Part shown: positions 18,191-26,501 of the stretch, piece by piece
Layout of the letters: the number at the start of each line of letters is the position of its first letter
How positions within the stretch are numbered: the stretch's first letter is position 1
Source: Rhizobium jaguaris
GTDB taxonomy: Bacteria > Pseudomonadota > Alphaproteobacteria > Rhizobiales > Rhizobiaceae
DNA length: 64,000 nucleotides
Assembly (NCBI RefSeq): GCF_003627755.1
Contig: NZ_CP032694.1
Location: 239,501-303,500 of the forward strand
Direction of reading: 5' to 3'
Notes under the pieces: model-generated
What the model was told of the DNA's origin: nothing
The model's database searches: none
Seen by the model: the letters and a program-made list of their open reading frames with translations, nothing else
Position numbers and translations under genes: made by a program

Positions 18191-19110
18191 CGGCGTGCCT
18201 CGTTGATCATCGCTCCGAGAATAACGACGCGCGCCATGTCGGCGTCGATCTCGGCGGCAAAATGCGCGTTGAATTCAGCATGGGAGGCGCGTGTCTCGAC
18301 GACGGTGCGCCCGCGGGTGTGCTGTCCCTGCAGCTCGACATCGATCCGAGCGTGCTGCAGTCTCGCGATTTCTGGCGCGATGAAGATCGCGGCAGCGGTC
18401 GGATCGTAGAGCGCCATGGCGGGACGGCCACGGCTGACGGCGATGTTGACGTAGCCACCCAGGAGATCACCGAGCAATTCGGCGCTTTTACCGGCGGCCT
18501 GGCGCACACGGTCGACATCGTCAGGCCGCGCCAGCACCTTTCGGCAGATGTCGAGATCGATCATCCGCAGCGGCAGGCCGTGGGCGAGCACGATCGCAAG
18601 CGCTTCCGGATCGGCATAGGCGTTGAATTCAGCCGACGCGGTATGATTGCCTGACGTTATGCCGCCGCCCATCCAGGTGAGCTCGTCGATGCGCGCGGTA
18701 AGATCGGGCCGGGCCAGCGCCAGCGCGGCGATATTGGTGAGCGGCCCGAGCGCGAGGACGCGCTTCGGTCCCATGCCGTCCTGCAGCCAATCGCACAGGG
18801 CGGTGAAGGCGTCGCTTGCCGGCAGTTCACCCGCCGGCGGCAGGCTCTTGCCCGTGGTCGGTATCCCGCTTTGTCCGAGAATGCGCTGCGCCGTTTCCAG
18901 CTTGCAAAGCACCGGCAATTCTCGGCCGGTATGGATGGGAAATTCCCAGTCGAAAGCGGCGGCGGCGCTGGCCGCATTGGCGCGCACCTGTGTCAGCGGC
19001 GTATTGCCGCTTACCAGCGAAACGCCGTCGATCGTCAAGCTCGAATGCGCCACCACCAGAATAGCGGCGATATCGTCGAACCCCATATCGGTATCGATCC
19101 AGATCCCCAT
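18187..19110 (-). CDS. Inosine-uridine-type nucleoside hydrolase
   Basis: This hydrolase of 307 residues cleaves the N-glycosidic bond of ribonucleosides. The N-terminal calcium-binding Asp cluster is seen in WIDTDMGFDDIAAIL and the second site in LGPLTNIAALALARPDL and GGGI. The ATG at 19110, four bases after the ATPase stop, was chosen because it starts directly at MGIWIDTDMG; a 19-residue upstream extension would overlap the ATPase gene. Its place between an ABC importer and adenine deaminase suggests that the operon takes in nucleosides and releases the base. Purine preference is inferred from the adenine deaminase. Confidence 0.88.
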   Translation of the reverse strand: MGIWIDTDMGFDDIAAILVVAHSSLTIDGVSLVSGNTPLTQVRANAASAAAAFDWEFPIHTGRELPVLCKLETAQRILGQSGIPTTGKSLPPAGELPASDAFTALCDWLQDGMGPKRVLALGPLTNIAALALARPDLTARIDELTWMGGGITSGNHTASAEFNAYADPEALAIVLAHGLPLRMIDLDICRKVLARPDDVDRVRQAAGKSAELLGDLLGGYVNIAVSRGRPAMALYDPTAAAIFIAPEIARLQHARIDVELQGQHTRGRTVVETRASHAEFNAHFAAEIDADMARVVILGAMINEARR

Positions 19111-19114
19111 GGCC

Positions 19115-20143
19115 CTATCCGTATTTTGCAAGCGATGCCGCGGCTGCGACCGGCAGGTCGAAGGCAAGCGTGCTGCCCATAGCGTGAACGGCCGCAGCCG
19201 CGTCCACCTCGGCTTTGATTGGCCCGAGCGGCGTGTCGAGCAGATATTCGCGGCTGTTGCCGGCGAAAGACGTGCCGCGCACTGTGCCCTGGAAAGGACC
19301 TGAACCCAGGGTCACAGCGCGCGGCCGCCAGGCCAGGCCCGCCGCAGACGATGGCGCGGGGGTAGAAAGCGTGACGGCGCCGTTCGCCGTCTTCAGCCTG
19401 CCGTTCTCCAGCGCAAATACATTCTCGAAGCCGACAAAGTCGGCAACGAAGGCCGAAATTGGCCGGTTGTAGATATCTTCCGGCGTACCGATCTGCTCGA
19501 TGCCGCCATTCAGCATGACGATGATGCGGTCGGCGAGCGCCAGAGCCTCCACCTGGTCATGGGTGACGAAGATCATCGTCACGCCGGTTTCCTTCTGGAC
19601 CCTCTGCAGTTCTGTGCGCATTTCCAGGCGCAGGCGGGCGTCCAGGTTGGACAGCGGCTCGTCGAGCAGCAATACCTTCGGTTCCATCACCATGGATCGC
19701 GCCAGCGCCACGCGCTGCTGCTGGCCGCCGGACAATTCGCCGGGTTTGCGGCCGGAGAAGTTGGCAAGCCCCACGGATTTCAGGCCGGCACCGACGCGGG
19801 CGTCCAGATCGTTGCCGCGCATGCCCTTGAGACGCAGGCCGAAGGCGACATTTTCATAGACGGTTAGATGCGGAAACAGTGCGTAGGACTGGAAGACCAG
19901 GCCGATCGCGCGCTTGTTGGCGGAGACGCGGGTGATGTCGGCGCCGTCGAGGTTGATTTTGCCGGAGGCTGGCGTGAGCAGCCCGGCGATCGCCCGCATC
20001 GTCGTCGTCTTGCCGCAGCCGGAGGGGCCGAGCAGGGCCACGAGTTCGCCTTTTCCGATCGACAGGTTGAGGTCCTTGACCGCGACCGTGTCGCCATAGG
20101 CGAGCGTCAGCCTATCTAGCTTGAGGTAGGAGGGGTCAGACAT
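19115..20143 (-). CDS. ABC transporter ATP-binding protein, putative nucleoside importer
   Basis: This ATPase of 342 residues is of the spermidine/putrescine-iron (PotA/FbpC) class. Walker A is GPSGCGKTT, the signature LSGGQQQR, Walker B VLLLDEP, followed by VTHDQVEAL and a C-terminal TOBE-type domain. It overlaps the upstream permease by eight bases. Sequence class alone would suggest polyamine or iron, but the adjacent nucleoside hydrolase and adenine deaminase argue for a nucleoside or nucleobase substrate. Confidence 0.85.
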   Translation of the reverse strand: MSDPSYLKLDRLTLAYGDTVAVKDLNLSIGKGELVALLGPSGCGKTTTMRAIAGLLTPASGKINLDGADITRVSANKRAIGLVFQSYALFPHLTVYENVAFGLRLKGMRGNDLDARVGAGLKSVGLANFSGRKPGELSGGQQQRVALARSMVMEPKVLLLDEPLSNLDARLRLEMRTELQRVQKETGVTMIFVTHDQVEALALADRIIVMLNGGIEQIGTPEDIYNRPISAFVADFVGFENVFALENGRLKTANGAVTLSTPAPSSAAGLAWRPRAVTLGSGPFQGTVRGTSFAGNSREYLLDTPLGPIKAEVDAAAAVHAMGSTLAFDLPVAAAASLAKYG

Positions 20144-20915
20144 AGCGGGAAAATCCTAGGAAGCGCTCGGCAAGGAAGACGATGCCGATGGAGAGGAAGG
20201 CGAGCAGCGCCGACAATGCGGCGACGGAAGGATCGTAGGTCGTTTCCATATAGCCGAGCATGTCGATCGGCAGCGTTTGTACGCCCGGCTTGGCGAGAAA
20301 CAGCGATACCGGCACCTGATTGAAGCTCGTGACGAAGCCGAGGATGAAGGCGGCGAGCACACCGCTGCGAATATTCGGCAGCACCACGCGGAAAAAGGCG
20401 CCGAGCCGCGACGAACCGAGGAGCACCGCCGCCTCTTCCATATCGGAGCGTAGATTGTTGAGGCTGGCCGAGACCACGCGCACGGCATAGGGAAGCACCA
20501 GCGCTGTATGGGCGAAGAACAGCGCCAGCGTGATGTCGAAGGAGAAGGGGACGACGAGATAGCGCAGGATCGCCAGGCCGACGATGATGCCCGGCACGAT
20601 GATCGGCAGGGAGACCATGGTGCGGACTGTCTCGCCACCGGGCAGCTTGTAGCGCGACAGCGCGTAGGCGGCCGGGATGCCAAGGATCAGCGCAAAGAGC
20701 GTGCCGCCGATCGCCAGCAACATCGACATGGCGAAGCTGGCGCGGAAGCTGTCGATGGTGAAAACCTTTGCCACCCAGCGCAGCGAAAGGCCCTGCGGCG
20801 GAAAGGCCAGCGTCTCGCCACCTGATAGAGAGGCCGCGACGATGATGATGAAGGGACCGATCAGGAAGACCAGCAGCAGGAAAAGCACGAGCGGAGAGAA
20901 CAGGCGGCGCATCAT
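20136..20915 (-). CDS. ABC transporter permease (PotC-like)
   Basis: This inner-membrane permease of 259 residues has six helices. The EAA loop reads LRSDMEEAAVLLGSSRLGAFFRVVLP. It is of the PotC type and forms a heterodimeric channel with the permease encoded just upstream, which it overlaps by four bases. The substrate is inferred from the operon, not from the sequence. Confidence 0.86.
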   Translation of the reverse strand: MMRRLFSPLVLFLLLVFLIGPFIIIVAASLSGGETLAFPPQGLSLRWVAKVFTIDSFRASFAMSMLLAIGGTLFALILGIPAAYALSRYKLPGGETVRTMVSLPIIVPGIIVGLAILRYLVVPFSFDITLALFFAHTALVLPYAVRVVSASLNNLRSDMEEAAVLLGSSRLGAFFRVVLPNIRSGVLAAFILGFVTSFNQVPVSLFLAKPGVQTLPIDMLGYMETTYDPSVAALSALLAFLSIGIVFLAERFLGFSRYV

Positions 20916-21742
20916 GCCCGGCTCCTCGCGGTGGCGAGCCTTTTCAGCACCAGGTTGGCGCCGAAACTCATGACGATGAGAATGAAGGCGATGACGCTGG
21001 CGGAAACATAGTCGTTGGAAACCGAGATTCGCTGATAGAGTAGCGTTTCCAGCATCAGCACCTTGGATCCGCCGAGAATGGCCGGCGTGATATAGGCCGT
21101 GAGCGAGCCGGTGAAGACCAGCGTCCCGCCGACCACCAAGCCTTCGCGCGTCAGCGGCAGCACCACTTTCCAGAATACCTGGAACCAGTTGGCGCCAAGG
21201 ACCCGTGCGGCCGGAATGGCATCCTTCGGCATGTTCTCGAGCGCGCTGATCAGCGACAGGATCATCAGCGGCAGGAAGAGCTGCAGGAGCCCGATGAAGA
21301 CGGCAGTTTCGCTGAACAGCAGGCGCAGCGGCTCGCTGCTCAAACCGAGACCCTGGACGACACGGTTGACGATGCCGGTGCGGCCGAGGATGACGATCCA
21401 GGCATAGGTGCGCGCTACCGGCGAGATCATCAGCGGCAATACCACCAGGCCGACCATCCGGCCCTTGCTCTTCGGCGGCAGGTTGACGATGGCGAAGGCC
21501 GCCACATAACCGATGACGGCGGAAACGGCGGTGACTTCGACGCCGAGTCTCAGCGTACGCAGGAAGACCGTCTGGTTCAGCGCCTCCGAGAAGAAGCCAG
21601 CATAGGCCGAAAGCGTCCAGCCGCCGGGGGCAATATGAAAGCCCTCCGACAGCAGGATCAGCACCGGCGCAAGAAAGACCACCGCGACGAAGACCGCCGC
21701 AGGCAGGGCGAGCGCCAGAGCTTCGGCCCTATTTTGGAACAT
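20912..21742 (-). CDS. ABC transporter permease (PotB-like)
   Basis: This inner-membrane permease of 276 residues is of the PotB type, with an N-terminal helix (LALALPAAVFVAVVFLAPVL) and the EAA loop around IPAARVLGANWFQVFWKVVLP. It pairs with the downstream permease. It starts 88 bases after the binding-protein gene; the gap holds a strong hairpin. Confidence 0.86.
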   Translation of the reverse strand: MFQNRAEALALALPAAVFVAVVFLAPVLILLSEGFHIAPGGWTLSAYAGFFSEALNQTVFLRTLRLGVEVTAVSAVIGYVAAFAIVNLPPKSKGRMVGLVVLPLMISPVARTYAWIVILGRTGIVNRVVQGLGLSSEPLRLLFSETAVFIGLLQLFLPLMILSLISALENMPKDAIPAARVLGANWFQVFWKVVLPLTREGLVVGGTLVFTGSLTAYITPAILGGSKVLMLETLLYQRISVSNDYVSASVIAFILIVMSFGANLVLKRLATARSRA

Positions 21743-21787
21743 CGAGGTTAACCTTCATAAGGAGGATGCAGATAAAAACGGCGGTGC

Positions 21788-21815
21788 GATATCCCGATGC
21801 CATGACCGGGATATC
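21788..21815 (-). other. Stem-loop after the putative nucleoside binding-protein gene
   Basis: GATATCCCG (21788-21796) pairs perfectly with CGGGATATC (21807-21815) around a ten-base loop, 15 bases past the binding-protein stop. There is no T-tract. This is the usual place for a structure that stabilises the binding-protein message relative to the permeases. Confidence 0.65.
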
Positions 21816-21830
21816 ATTTTGATACGACCC

Positions 21831-22853
21831 TTATTGGCCGACTTTGTCATTCCATTCCTTGACCCAGCCGTTGCGCTGGTCGAGGGCGACGGCGGATGGA
21901 ATGAGCTTCAGGCTTTTTGCCGTGTCTTCGCCGTAAGTTAGGTTGTTGGCTACATCGTCGGGAAGCTTCACTTCCTTGTTGGCGGGGCTGTCGACAAGCT
22001 TCATGGCGAGCGCCGTCTGCGCCTCGGTCGAGAGCCAGAAGTCCATGAACTGCAGGGCGAGATCCTGATTCTTCGAGCCCTTGGTGACGACCATGACATT
22101 CATGCCGCCGGTCTGGCCTTCCTTCGGTGCCGCCCAGGCGACGGGCACATCGAGCTTGGTGAAGCCGGCCCAGGAGAAGCGGCCGATCGGGGCGGCCCAG
22201 ATTTCTTCCTGCTGCATCAGTTGCACGAGCTGCGAGGATTTCTCGTAGAAGGTAACGATATCGCTCTTATGTTCGCCGACGGCGGCGATCGGGGCAGCGA
22301 GGTCGGGCGTATTCTTGCCGAGTGCGAGGCCCAGCATATAGAGCGCCGGCGGCCCCTGATTGGTGGTGACATTCGGCCACGCGACGTGGCCGACATATTC
22401 CGGCTTCAGGAGATCGGTCCAGGAATCGATCTTCATCTTGTCCGGACGATAGGCGATCGAGGTGGCGTAGAAGGTGTAGCCAACGCTCATGCCGTCGCCA
22501 TTCGGGTCTTTGGCGAGGTCGTAGAGCTTGTTGAAGTTGCTAAGCTTCGAGGTGTCGATCTTGTCGATCAGGCCGGCGCGGGAAGCCTGTAGCGCGTCCG
22601 CCATGGAGATGACGGCCATATCGACGACCGGGTTGGCCTTGTTTTCCTGCATCTTCGCCAGACGCTCGACACTGTTGCCGGTTTCGACCACCAGCTTGCA
22701 GCCGCATTTGGCTTCGAAGGGATCGTAGACGAGCTTTTTGTAATCGTCCTGGGCGAAGGCATAGACGGAGATGGTCAGTGTCCGTTCTTCTGCTTGCGCG
22801 CCAAGCGACGAGAGCACAAGCAAGGTGGCCGAAGCCAGAAGCAGTCGTTTCAT
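21831..22853 (-). CDS. ABC transporter periplasmic binding protein, putative nucleoside importer
   Basis: This periplasmic binding protein of 340 residues has a signal peptide (MKRLLLASATLLVLSSLGAQ, cleavage near AQA). The mature domain is of the PotD type (ISVYAFAQDDY at the start, WAAPIGRFSWAGF in the middle) and contains a CxC pair (AKCGCKLV) that could form a disulfide. The ATG at 22853 lies one base from the lacI stop codon, so repressor and transporter are one transcript; longer in-frame starts overlap lacI. The cargo is predicted from neighbours to be a nucleoside or base. Confidence 0.84.
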   Translation of the reverse strand: MKRLLLASATLLVLSSLGAQAEERTLTISVYAFAQDDYKKLVYDPFEAKCGCKLVVETGNSVERLAKMQENKANPVVDMAVISMADALQASRAGLIDKIDTSKLSNFNKLYDLAKDPNGDGMSVGYTFYATSIAYRPDKMKIDSWTDLLKPEYVGHVAWPNVTTNQGPPALYMLGLALGKNTPDLAAPIAAVGEHKSDIVTFYEKSSQLVQLMQQEEIWAAPIGRFSWAGFTKLDVPVAWAAPKEGQTGGMNVMVVTKGSKNQDLALQFMDFWLSTEAQTALAMKLVDSPANKEVKLPDDVANNLTYGEDTAKSLKLIPSAVALDQRNGWVKEWNDKVGQ

Positions 22854-22854
22854 A

Positions 22855-23943
22855 TCAGGAGTTCTCCGCTGAGAGGTTCGTTCTTGCCGGCCTGGGTGGG
22901 CCGGAGGATTGGCGGACGACAAGCTGCATCGGCACGCGCGATCTCTCCGCGGTGACGAGCCGGCTGCCGGGCGGCGGCTCGTCCCCAGCCGCTTCACCCA
23001 GCCCCCCTCTTTCAGTCGGCCCGCCATTCTCGATGGCACTGACCAGCGCCGCGATGGCGATCTCGGCAATCGTCGCCATGTCCATGCGCATTGTGGTGAG
23101 CGCGGGAGTGACGACCGCCGACCAGATGTGATCGTCGAAACCGGTGACGGTCGCACTGTCCGGCACGGCGATGCCGGCCCGCTGCAATTCGGTGAGCGCC
23201 CGCAATGCATGCAGGTCGGAGACGGCGGCGAAAGCGGTAAAGCCCTGCTGCACCTTATCCGCCAGTCCCAACAGACAGCCGGGACCGTTCCGCTCTTCCA
23301 GTTTTTCGATCCAGAGAACCTCGGTCTCTATGGTCCCGTCGAGTGCGGATTTGAAGCCGCCGATGCGGTCGTTTTGTACATTGGAGGTGCTGCTCGCGCC
23401 GATCAGCAGGATCTTGCGATGTCCGAGCCCGCGGAGATGCCTGGCCATCTCGCGGCCGCCCTGCCAGTGGTCGGCCGAGACCGTGTTGCCCGGCGTCGAG
23501 GGCGTATCGATGACGGCCACGGGACAGCCGGCATCGGCGACGCGCGTGCCGCGCCGCGGCACGATCACCATGCCGTCGACGCCACGTTCCACCAGCCGGT
23601 TGATCGCCTCGGTCTGCATGCCGACATCACCGCGCGAGTCGGCGATCAGTATGCCGTAGCCGGCGACGGAGGCGGAATATTCGACCGCCTGGGCAATCTG
23701 AGGAAAGAGAGGGTTGGAAATATCGGGCAGAACGAGGCCGAGAACGCCGCTCCGCCCGGTCCTCAGCGCGCGGCCGGCCTGGCTCGGTACATAGCCGAGC
23801 GCGGCAGCCGTGGCGCGGATGCGCTCCACCAGCTCCGCTGAAACGCGTCCCTTGCCGGAAAGGGCATTGGACACCGTGGCGACGGAGACGCCGAGCGAAG
23901 CGGCAATCCTGCTAAGATTTGGTCCGGCGCGCGTCGATGCCAT
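22855..23943 (-). CDS. LacI-family repressor of the purine uptake operon
   Basis: This regulator of 362 residues has a LacI-type helix-turn-helix (LSRIAASLGVSVATVSNALSGKG, about residues 10-32), the hinge sequence ALGYVPSQAGRALRTGRS, and a periplasmic-binding-like effector domain that resembles PurR/RbsR-type sensors. It is the first gene of the operon it probably controls. A CG-centred palindrome 29 bases upstream of its start is the likely operator. The C-terminal tail (about residues 310-362) is longer and more Pro/Gly-rich than usual. Confidence 0.88.
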   Translation of the reverse strand: MASTRAGPNLSRIAASLGVSVATVSNALSGKGRVSAELVERIRATAAALGYVPSQAGRALRTGRSGVLGLVLPDISNPLFPQIAQAVEYSASVAGYGILIADSRGDVGMQTEAINRLVERGVDGMVIVPRRGTRVADAGCPVAVIDTPSTPGNTVSADHWQGGREMARHLRGLGHRKILLIGASSTSNVQNDRIGGFKSALDGTIETEVLWIEKLEERNGPGCLLGLADKVQQGFTAFAAVSDLHALRALTELQRAGIAVPDSATVTGFDDHIWSAVVTPALTTMRMDMATIAEIAIAALVSAIENGGPTERGGLGEAAGDEPPPGSRLVTAERSRVPMQLVVRQSSGPPRPARTNLSAENS

Positions 23944-23972
23944 CTTGGTCGTTACACCAATTGATAAAAAGA

Positions 23973-23992
23973 TTGATTAATCGTTTAATCAA
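23973..23992. promoter_or_regulatory. Probable LacI-family operator for the purine operon
   Basis: The 20-base site TTGATTAATCGTTTAATCAA has perfect eight-base arms (TTGATTAA/TTAATCAA) and a central CG, the typical form of LacI/PurR-family operators. It lies upstream of the lacI-type gene and would allow autoregulation of the whole operon. Confidence 0.75.
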
Positions 23993-24139
23993 CGCCTACT
24001 AGAATTGCGGGCGTTTGTCGAATCGAAATTGATATGGGTGCAATCTTATTGCCGGCCACAGCGAATGGTAGCACACGGCGGCGCAGACGAAAACAAGGAG
24101 AGGACGCGCGATCTCGGTCACGCGTCCTTATTCAACAGC

Positions 24140-25528
24140 TTAGGCGACAAGCGCGTCCAGGATGCGAATCCAGGAGCGGATACCCTTGTGATAGGATCTC
24201 AGCTCGTATTTCTCATTCGGCGAATGGATGCGGTCGTCGGCGAGGCCGAAACCGACGAGCAGGGATTCCATGCCGAGCATCTTCTGGAAGTCGCCGACGA
24301 TCGGGATCGATCCGCCCATGCCGATAACGATAGCCGGCTTCGGCCACTCGTTGGAAAGGGCGTTTTTCGCCTTGGTCAGCACCGGCGAATCGTAGGACAA
24401 TTGGATCGCGGGCGAGGCGCCATGCGCATGGAATTCCACCGAGCAGTCGGCAGGAACCTTCCAGCGGACATAGGCGCGGAAACTCTCGCGGATTGCCGCT
24501 GGGTTCTGCTGCCCGACGAGACGGAACGATACCTTCGCCGACGCCTTGGCAGCGATCACGGTCTTGAAGCCCGCGCCGGTATAACCGCCAGAGATACCGT
24601 TGACCTCAGCCGTCGGCCGTGCCCAGGTCAGTTCCATCACGGAGCGGCCTTTTTCGCCCGAAGGAATGGAGAGGCCAACTTCGCCGAGGAATTTCTCCGT
24701 CGTCATGCCGAGGGTTTCCCAGGAAGCCTTGATGTTGCTCGGCGTCTCCTCGACGCCGTCATAGAAGCCGTCGAGCGTAATGCGGCCCGTCTCGTCATGC
24801 AGGCCAGCGAGAATGTCGGTGAGGATATGGATCGGATTGGCGGCGGCACCGCCGAACATGCCGGAATGCAGGTCACGGTCGGCAGCATTGATCGTGACTT
24901 CTTCACCGACGAGGCCGCGCAAGCCGGCCGAGATCGCCGGCGTATCGCCGTCCCACATGCCGGTGTCGCAGACCAGCGCGAAGTCCGCCTTCAGCTCGGC
25001 GGCATTGGCTTCGAGGAAAGGCTTCAGCGACGGTGAGCCGGATTCCTCTTCGCCTTCGAACAGGGTGGTGATGCGGACCGGAAGCGCACCCTTGATTTCC
25101 TTATAGGCGCGGACGGCTTCGACGAAGGTCATCAACTGCCCTTTGTCATCGGAGGTGCCGCGGCCGGTCAGGATCTTGCGGCCGTTGCCCATGTCCTTGA
25201 TGGCAGGCGCGAAGGGATCGCTCTCCCAAAGCTCGATCGGATCGACCGGCTGCACGTCGTAGTGGCCATAGAAAAGCACATGCGGCGCATCGGCACTTGC
25301 CGCGTCGTGATGGGCGACGACCATAGGATGGCCCGGCGTATCACGCACGGAGGCCGTGAAGCCGAGGGTGCTCAGATAGGCGACCAGCCATTCCGCTGCC
25401 TTACGGCACTCCGCCTTGAAGGCCGGATCGGTCGAGATGGACTTGATTCGAAGCAGTTCGAAGAGATTGTCGAGGCTGGATGGAAGGTTCTGATCGGCGC
25501 GGTCGAGAACGGGCGATACATCGGTCAT
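24140..25528 (-). CDS. M20-family dipeptidase
   Basis: This cytoplasmic zinc peptidase of 462 residues is of the M20 dipeptidase/CNDP-like branch. Metal-site motifs are visible: the HYDVQP loop (YGHYDVQPVDP), GTSDDKGQLM, the catalytic EGEEESGSPSL, the DTGMW Asp, and a C-terminal HSPNEKY histidine. It has the dimerisation lid domain between about residues 200 and 360. It appears monocistronic; the flanking genes do not indicate a particular dipeptide. Confidence 0.88.
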   Translation of the reverse strand: MTDVSPVLDRADQNLPSSLDNLFELLRIKSISTDPAFKAECRKAAEWLVAYLSTLGFTASVRDTPGHPMVVAHHDAASADAPHVLFYGHYDVQPVDPIELWESDPFAPAIKDMGNGRKILTGRGTSDDKGQLMTFVEAVRAYKEIKGALPVRITTLFEGEEESGSPSLKPFLEANAAELKADFALVCDTGMWDGDTPAISAGLRGLVGEEVTINAADRDLHSGMFGGAAANPIHILTDILAGLHDETGRITLDGFYDGVEETPSNIKASWETLGMTTEKFLGEVGLSIPSGEKGRSVMELTWARPTAEVNGISGGYTGAGFKTVIAAKASAKVSFRLVGQQNPAAIRESFRAYVRWKVPADCSVEFHAHGASPAIQLSYDSPVLTKAKNALSNEWPKPAIVIGMGGSIPIVGDFQKMLGMESLLVGFGLADDRIHSPNEKYELRSYHKGIRSWIRILDALVA

Positions 25529-25638
25529 ATCCGACTCCTTACATGGAAATTGGCCGGACGATAGACCAAAGGCGAGCCGGTTTCGAGGCAGGAAAATCGA
25601 AAATTTCCGAATGCCTCGCTAACCTGCGACGTGCGGCG

Positions 25639-26070
25639 CTAAAGCTGCTTGGCGTTTTCCAGGATGCGCCGGACATATTCGAGCAGCAACTCGCGCTCGA
25701 AGGTGCGGAAGCCTCTGAACAGATCCCGGTCCGCAGCCATCGCCGCTTCGACGGCTTCCGTCTGCATGGCGGAGGCTCTGCCGGTGAGGAAGATCAGTTG
25801 CGCGCGTCTGTCGGACGGATGCGGTCTGCGTTCCACCAGCCCGTCGCGCTCCATGCGCGACAATGTATTCGCCATCGTCGCCTGCTCGATGTCGACGCGC
25901 TCCAGCAATTGCTTCTGTGTCAGCCCGTCCTCGGACCATAATTCGAGCAATATCGGGAACTGGCCGGGTGAAAAGCCGAGCCCTGCCGCCCGTTGTTGCA
26001 ACGAGCGGGCAAATCCCTTCGCCATTTGATTGGCAAGGTAGGCAGCAGAGTCCATCCGATTAAATCCCAT
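25639..26070 (-). CDS. MarR-family transcriptional regulator
   Basis: This regulator of 143 residues has a winged helix: LGFSPGQFPILLELW, the recognition region QKQLLERVDIEQATMANTLSRMERDGLVERR, and the DRRAQLIFLT wing. The ATG at 26070 (MGFNRMDSAAYL) fits the family start; 26055 or 26127 are alternatives. Effector and targets are unknown. Its place next to an alpha-r7-like sRNA and polA matches the conserved rhizobial arrangement of that sRNA locus. Confidence 0.85.
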   Translation of the reverse strand: MGFNRMDSAAYLANQMAKGFARSLQQRAAGLGFSPGQFPILLELWSEDGLTQKQLLERVDIEQATMANTLSRMERDGLVERRPHPSDRRAQLIFLTGRASAMQTEAVEAAMAADRDLFRGFRTFERELLLEYVRRILENAKQL

Positions 26071-26191
26071 GATTGCAAGTATGCCCGTATTTTGGAGTAA
26101 CACAATCAGCAAATCTTGGGTGGGCACGTCTGAGGACGGCTAAATTCTGGTCACATTTTGCGCGTTGGTTTGCTGGCTATGTGAATGAATT

Positions 26192-26345
26192 CTAATAGAA
26201 AAGCCGCCATGGCCTGGAGGGGGGACCATGACGGCTTTGAAGGGGGGACAAAGGCCCGGAGAGGGGGATAGGCCTTTGTCCAAGTCTGACATGGCGGGGG
26301 ACAGGCCGGTTGCCAGACCCTCGGCGTAATCAATCGCCGGTGAGT
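26192..26345 (-). ncRNA. Probable alpha-r7-family trans-acting sRNA (Smr7C-like)
   Basis: On the minus strand this region between marR and polA folds into three hairpins. The first pairs GTCTGGCA with TGTCAGAC (about 26285-26319). The second is a perfect 11-bp stem, GGACAAAGGCC with GGCCTTTGTCC (26246-26256/26271-26281). The third is a terminator, AAAGCCG.CATGG (26200-26212/26226-26238), followed by TTTTCTATT. All three loops carry C-rich single strands (CCCCCGCC, ATCCCCCTCTCC, TCCCCCCTCC), able to pair with Shine-Dalgarno sequences. Shape, size and the position between a marR gene and polA match the rhizobial alpha-r7 family from memory. The 5' end (about 26345) is estimated. Confidence 0.72.
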
Positions 26346-26501
26346 AAAACATGATACTCTGAATATGGTTTTTCAAGGGAATCGGCAGATTAGATTGATT
26401 AAAAATTAGTAACGTTTCAGTGAGAGATTTTGGCCGTTTCGCACATCGCCTGATGGAACTTTATATGGACGTTGGAGATGTGCCACGCTATCCATGTTGC
26501 C

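Noticed and set aside
22854..23210. Longer N-terminus for the putative nucleoside binding protein
   Set aside because: It would overlap the lacI-type coding region by over 350 bases and hide a clear signal peptide that begins at 22853.
26140..26376. Possible 78-residue protein across the sRNA locus
   Set aside because: The region is dominated by perfect hairpins with compensating arms and a terminator; the peptide has no family resemblance and no good ribosome binding site.
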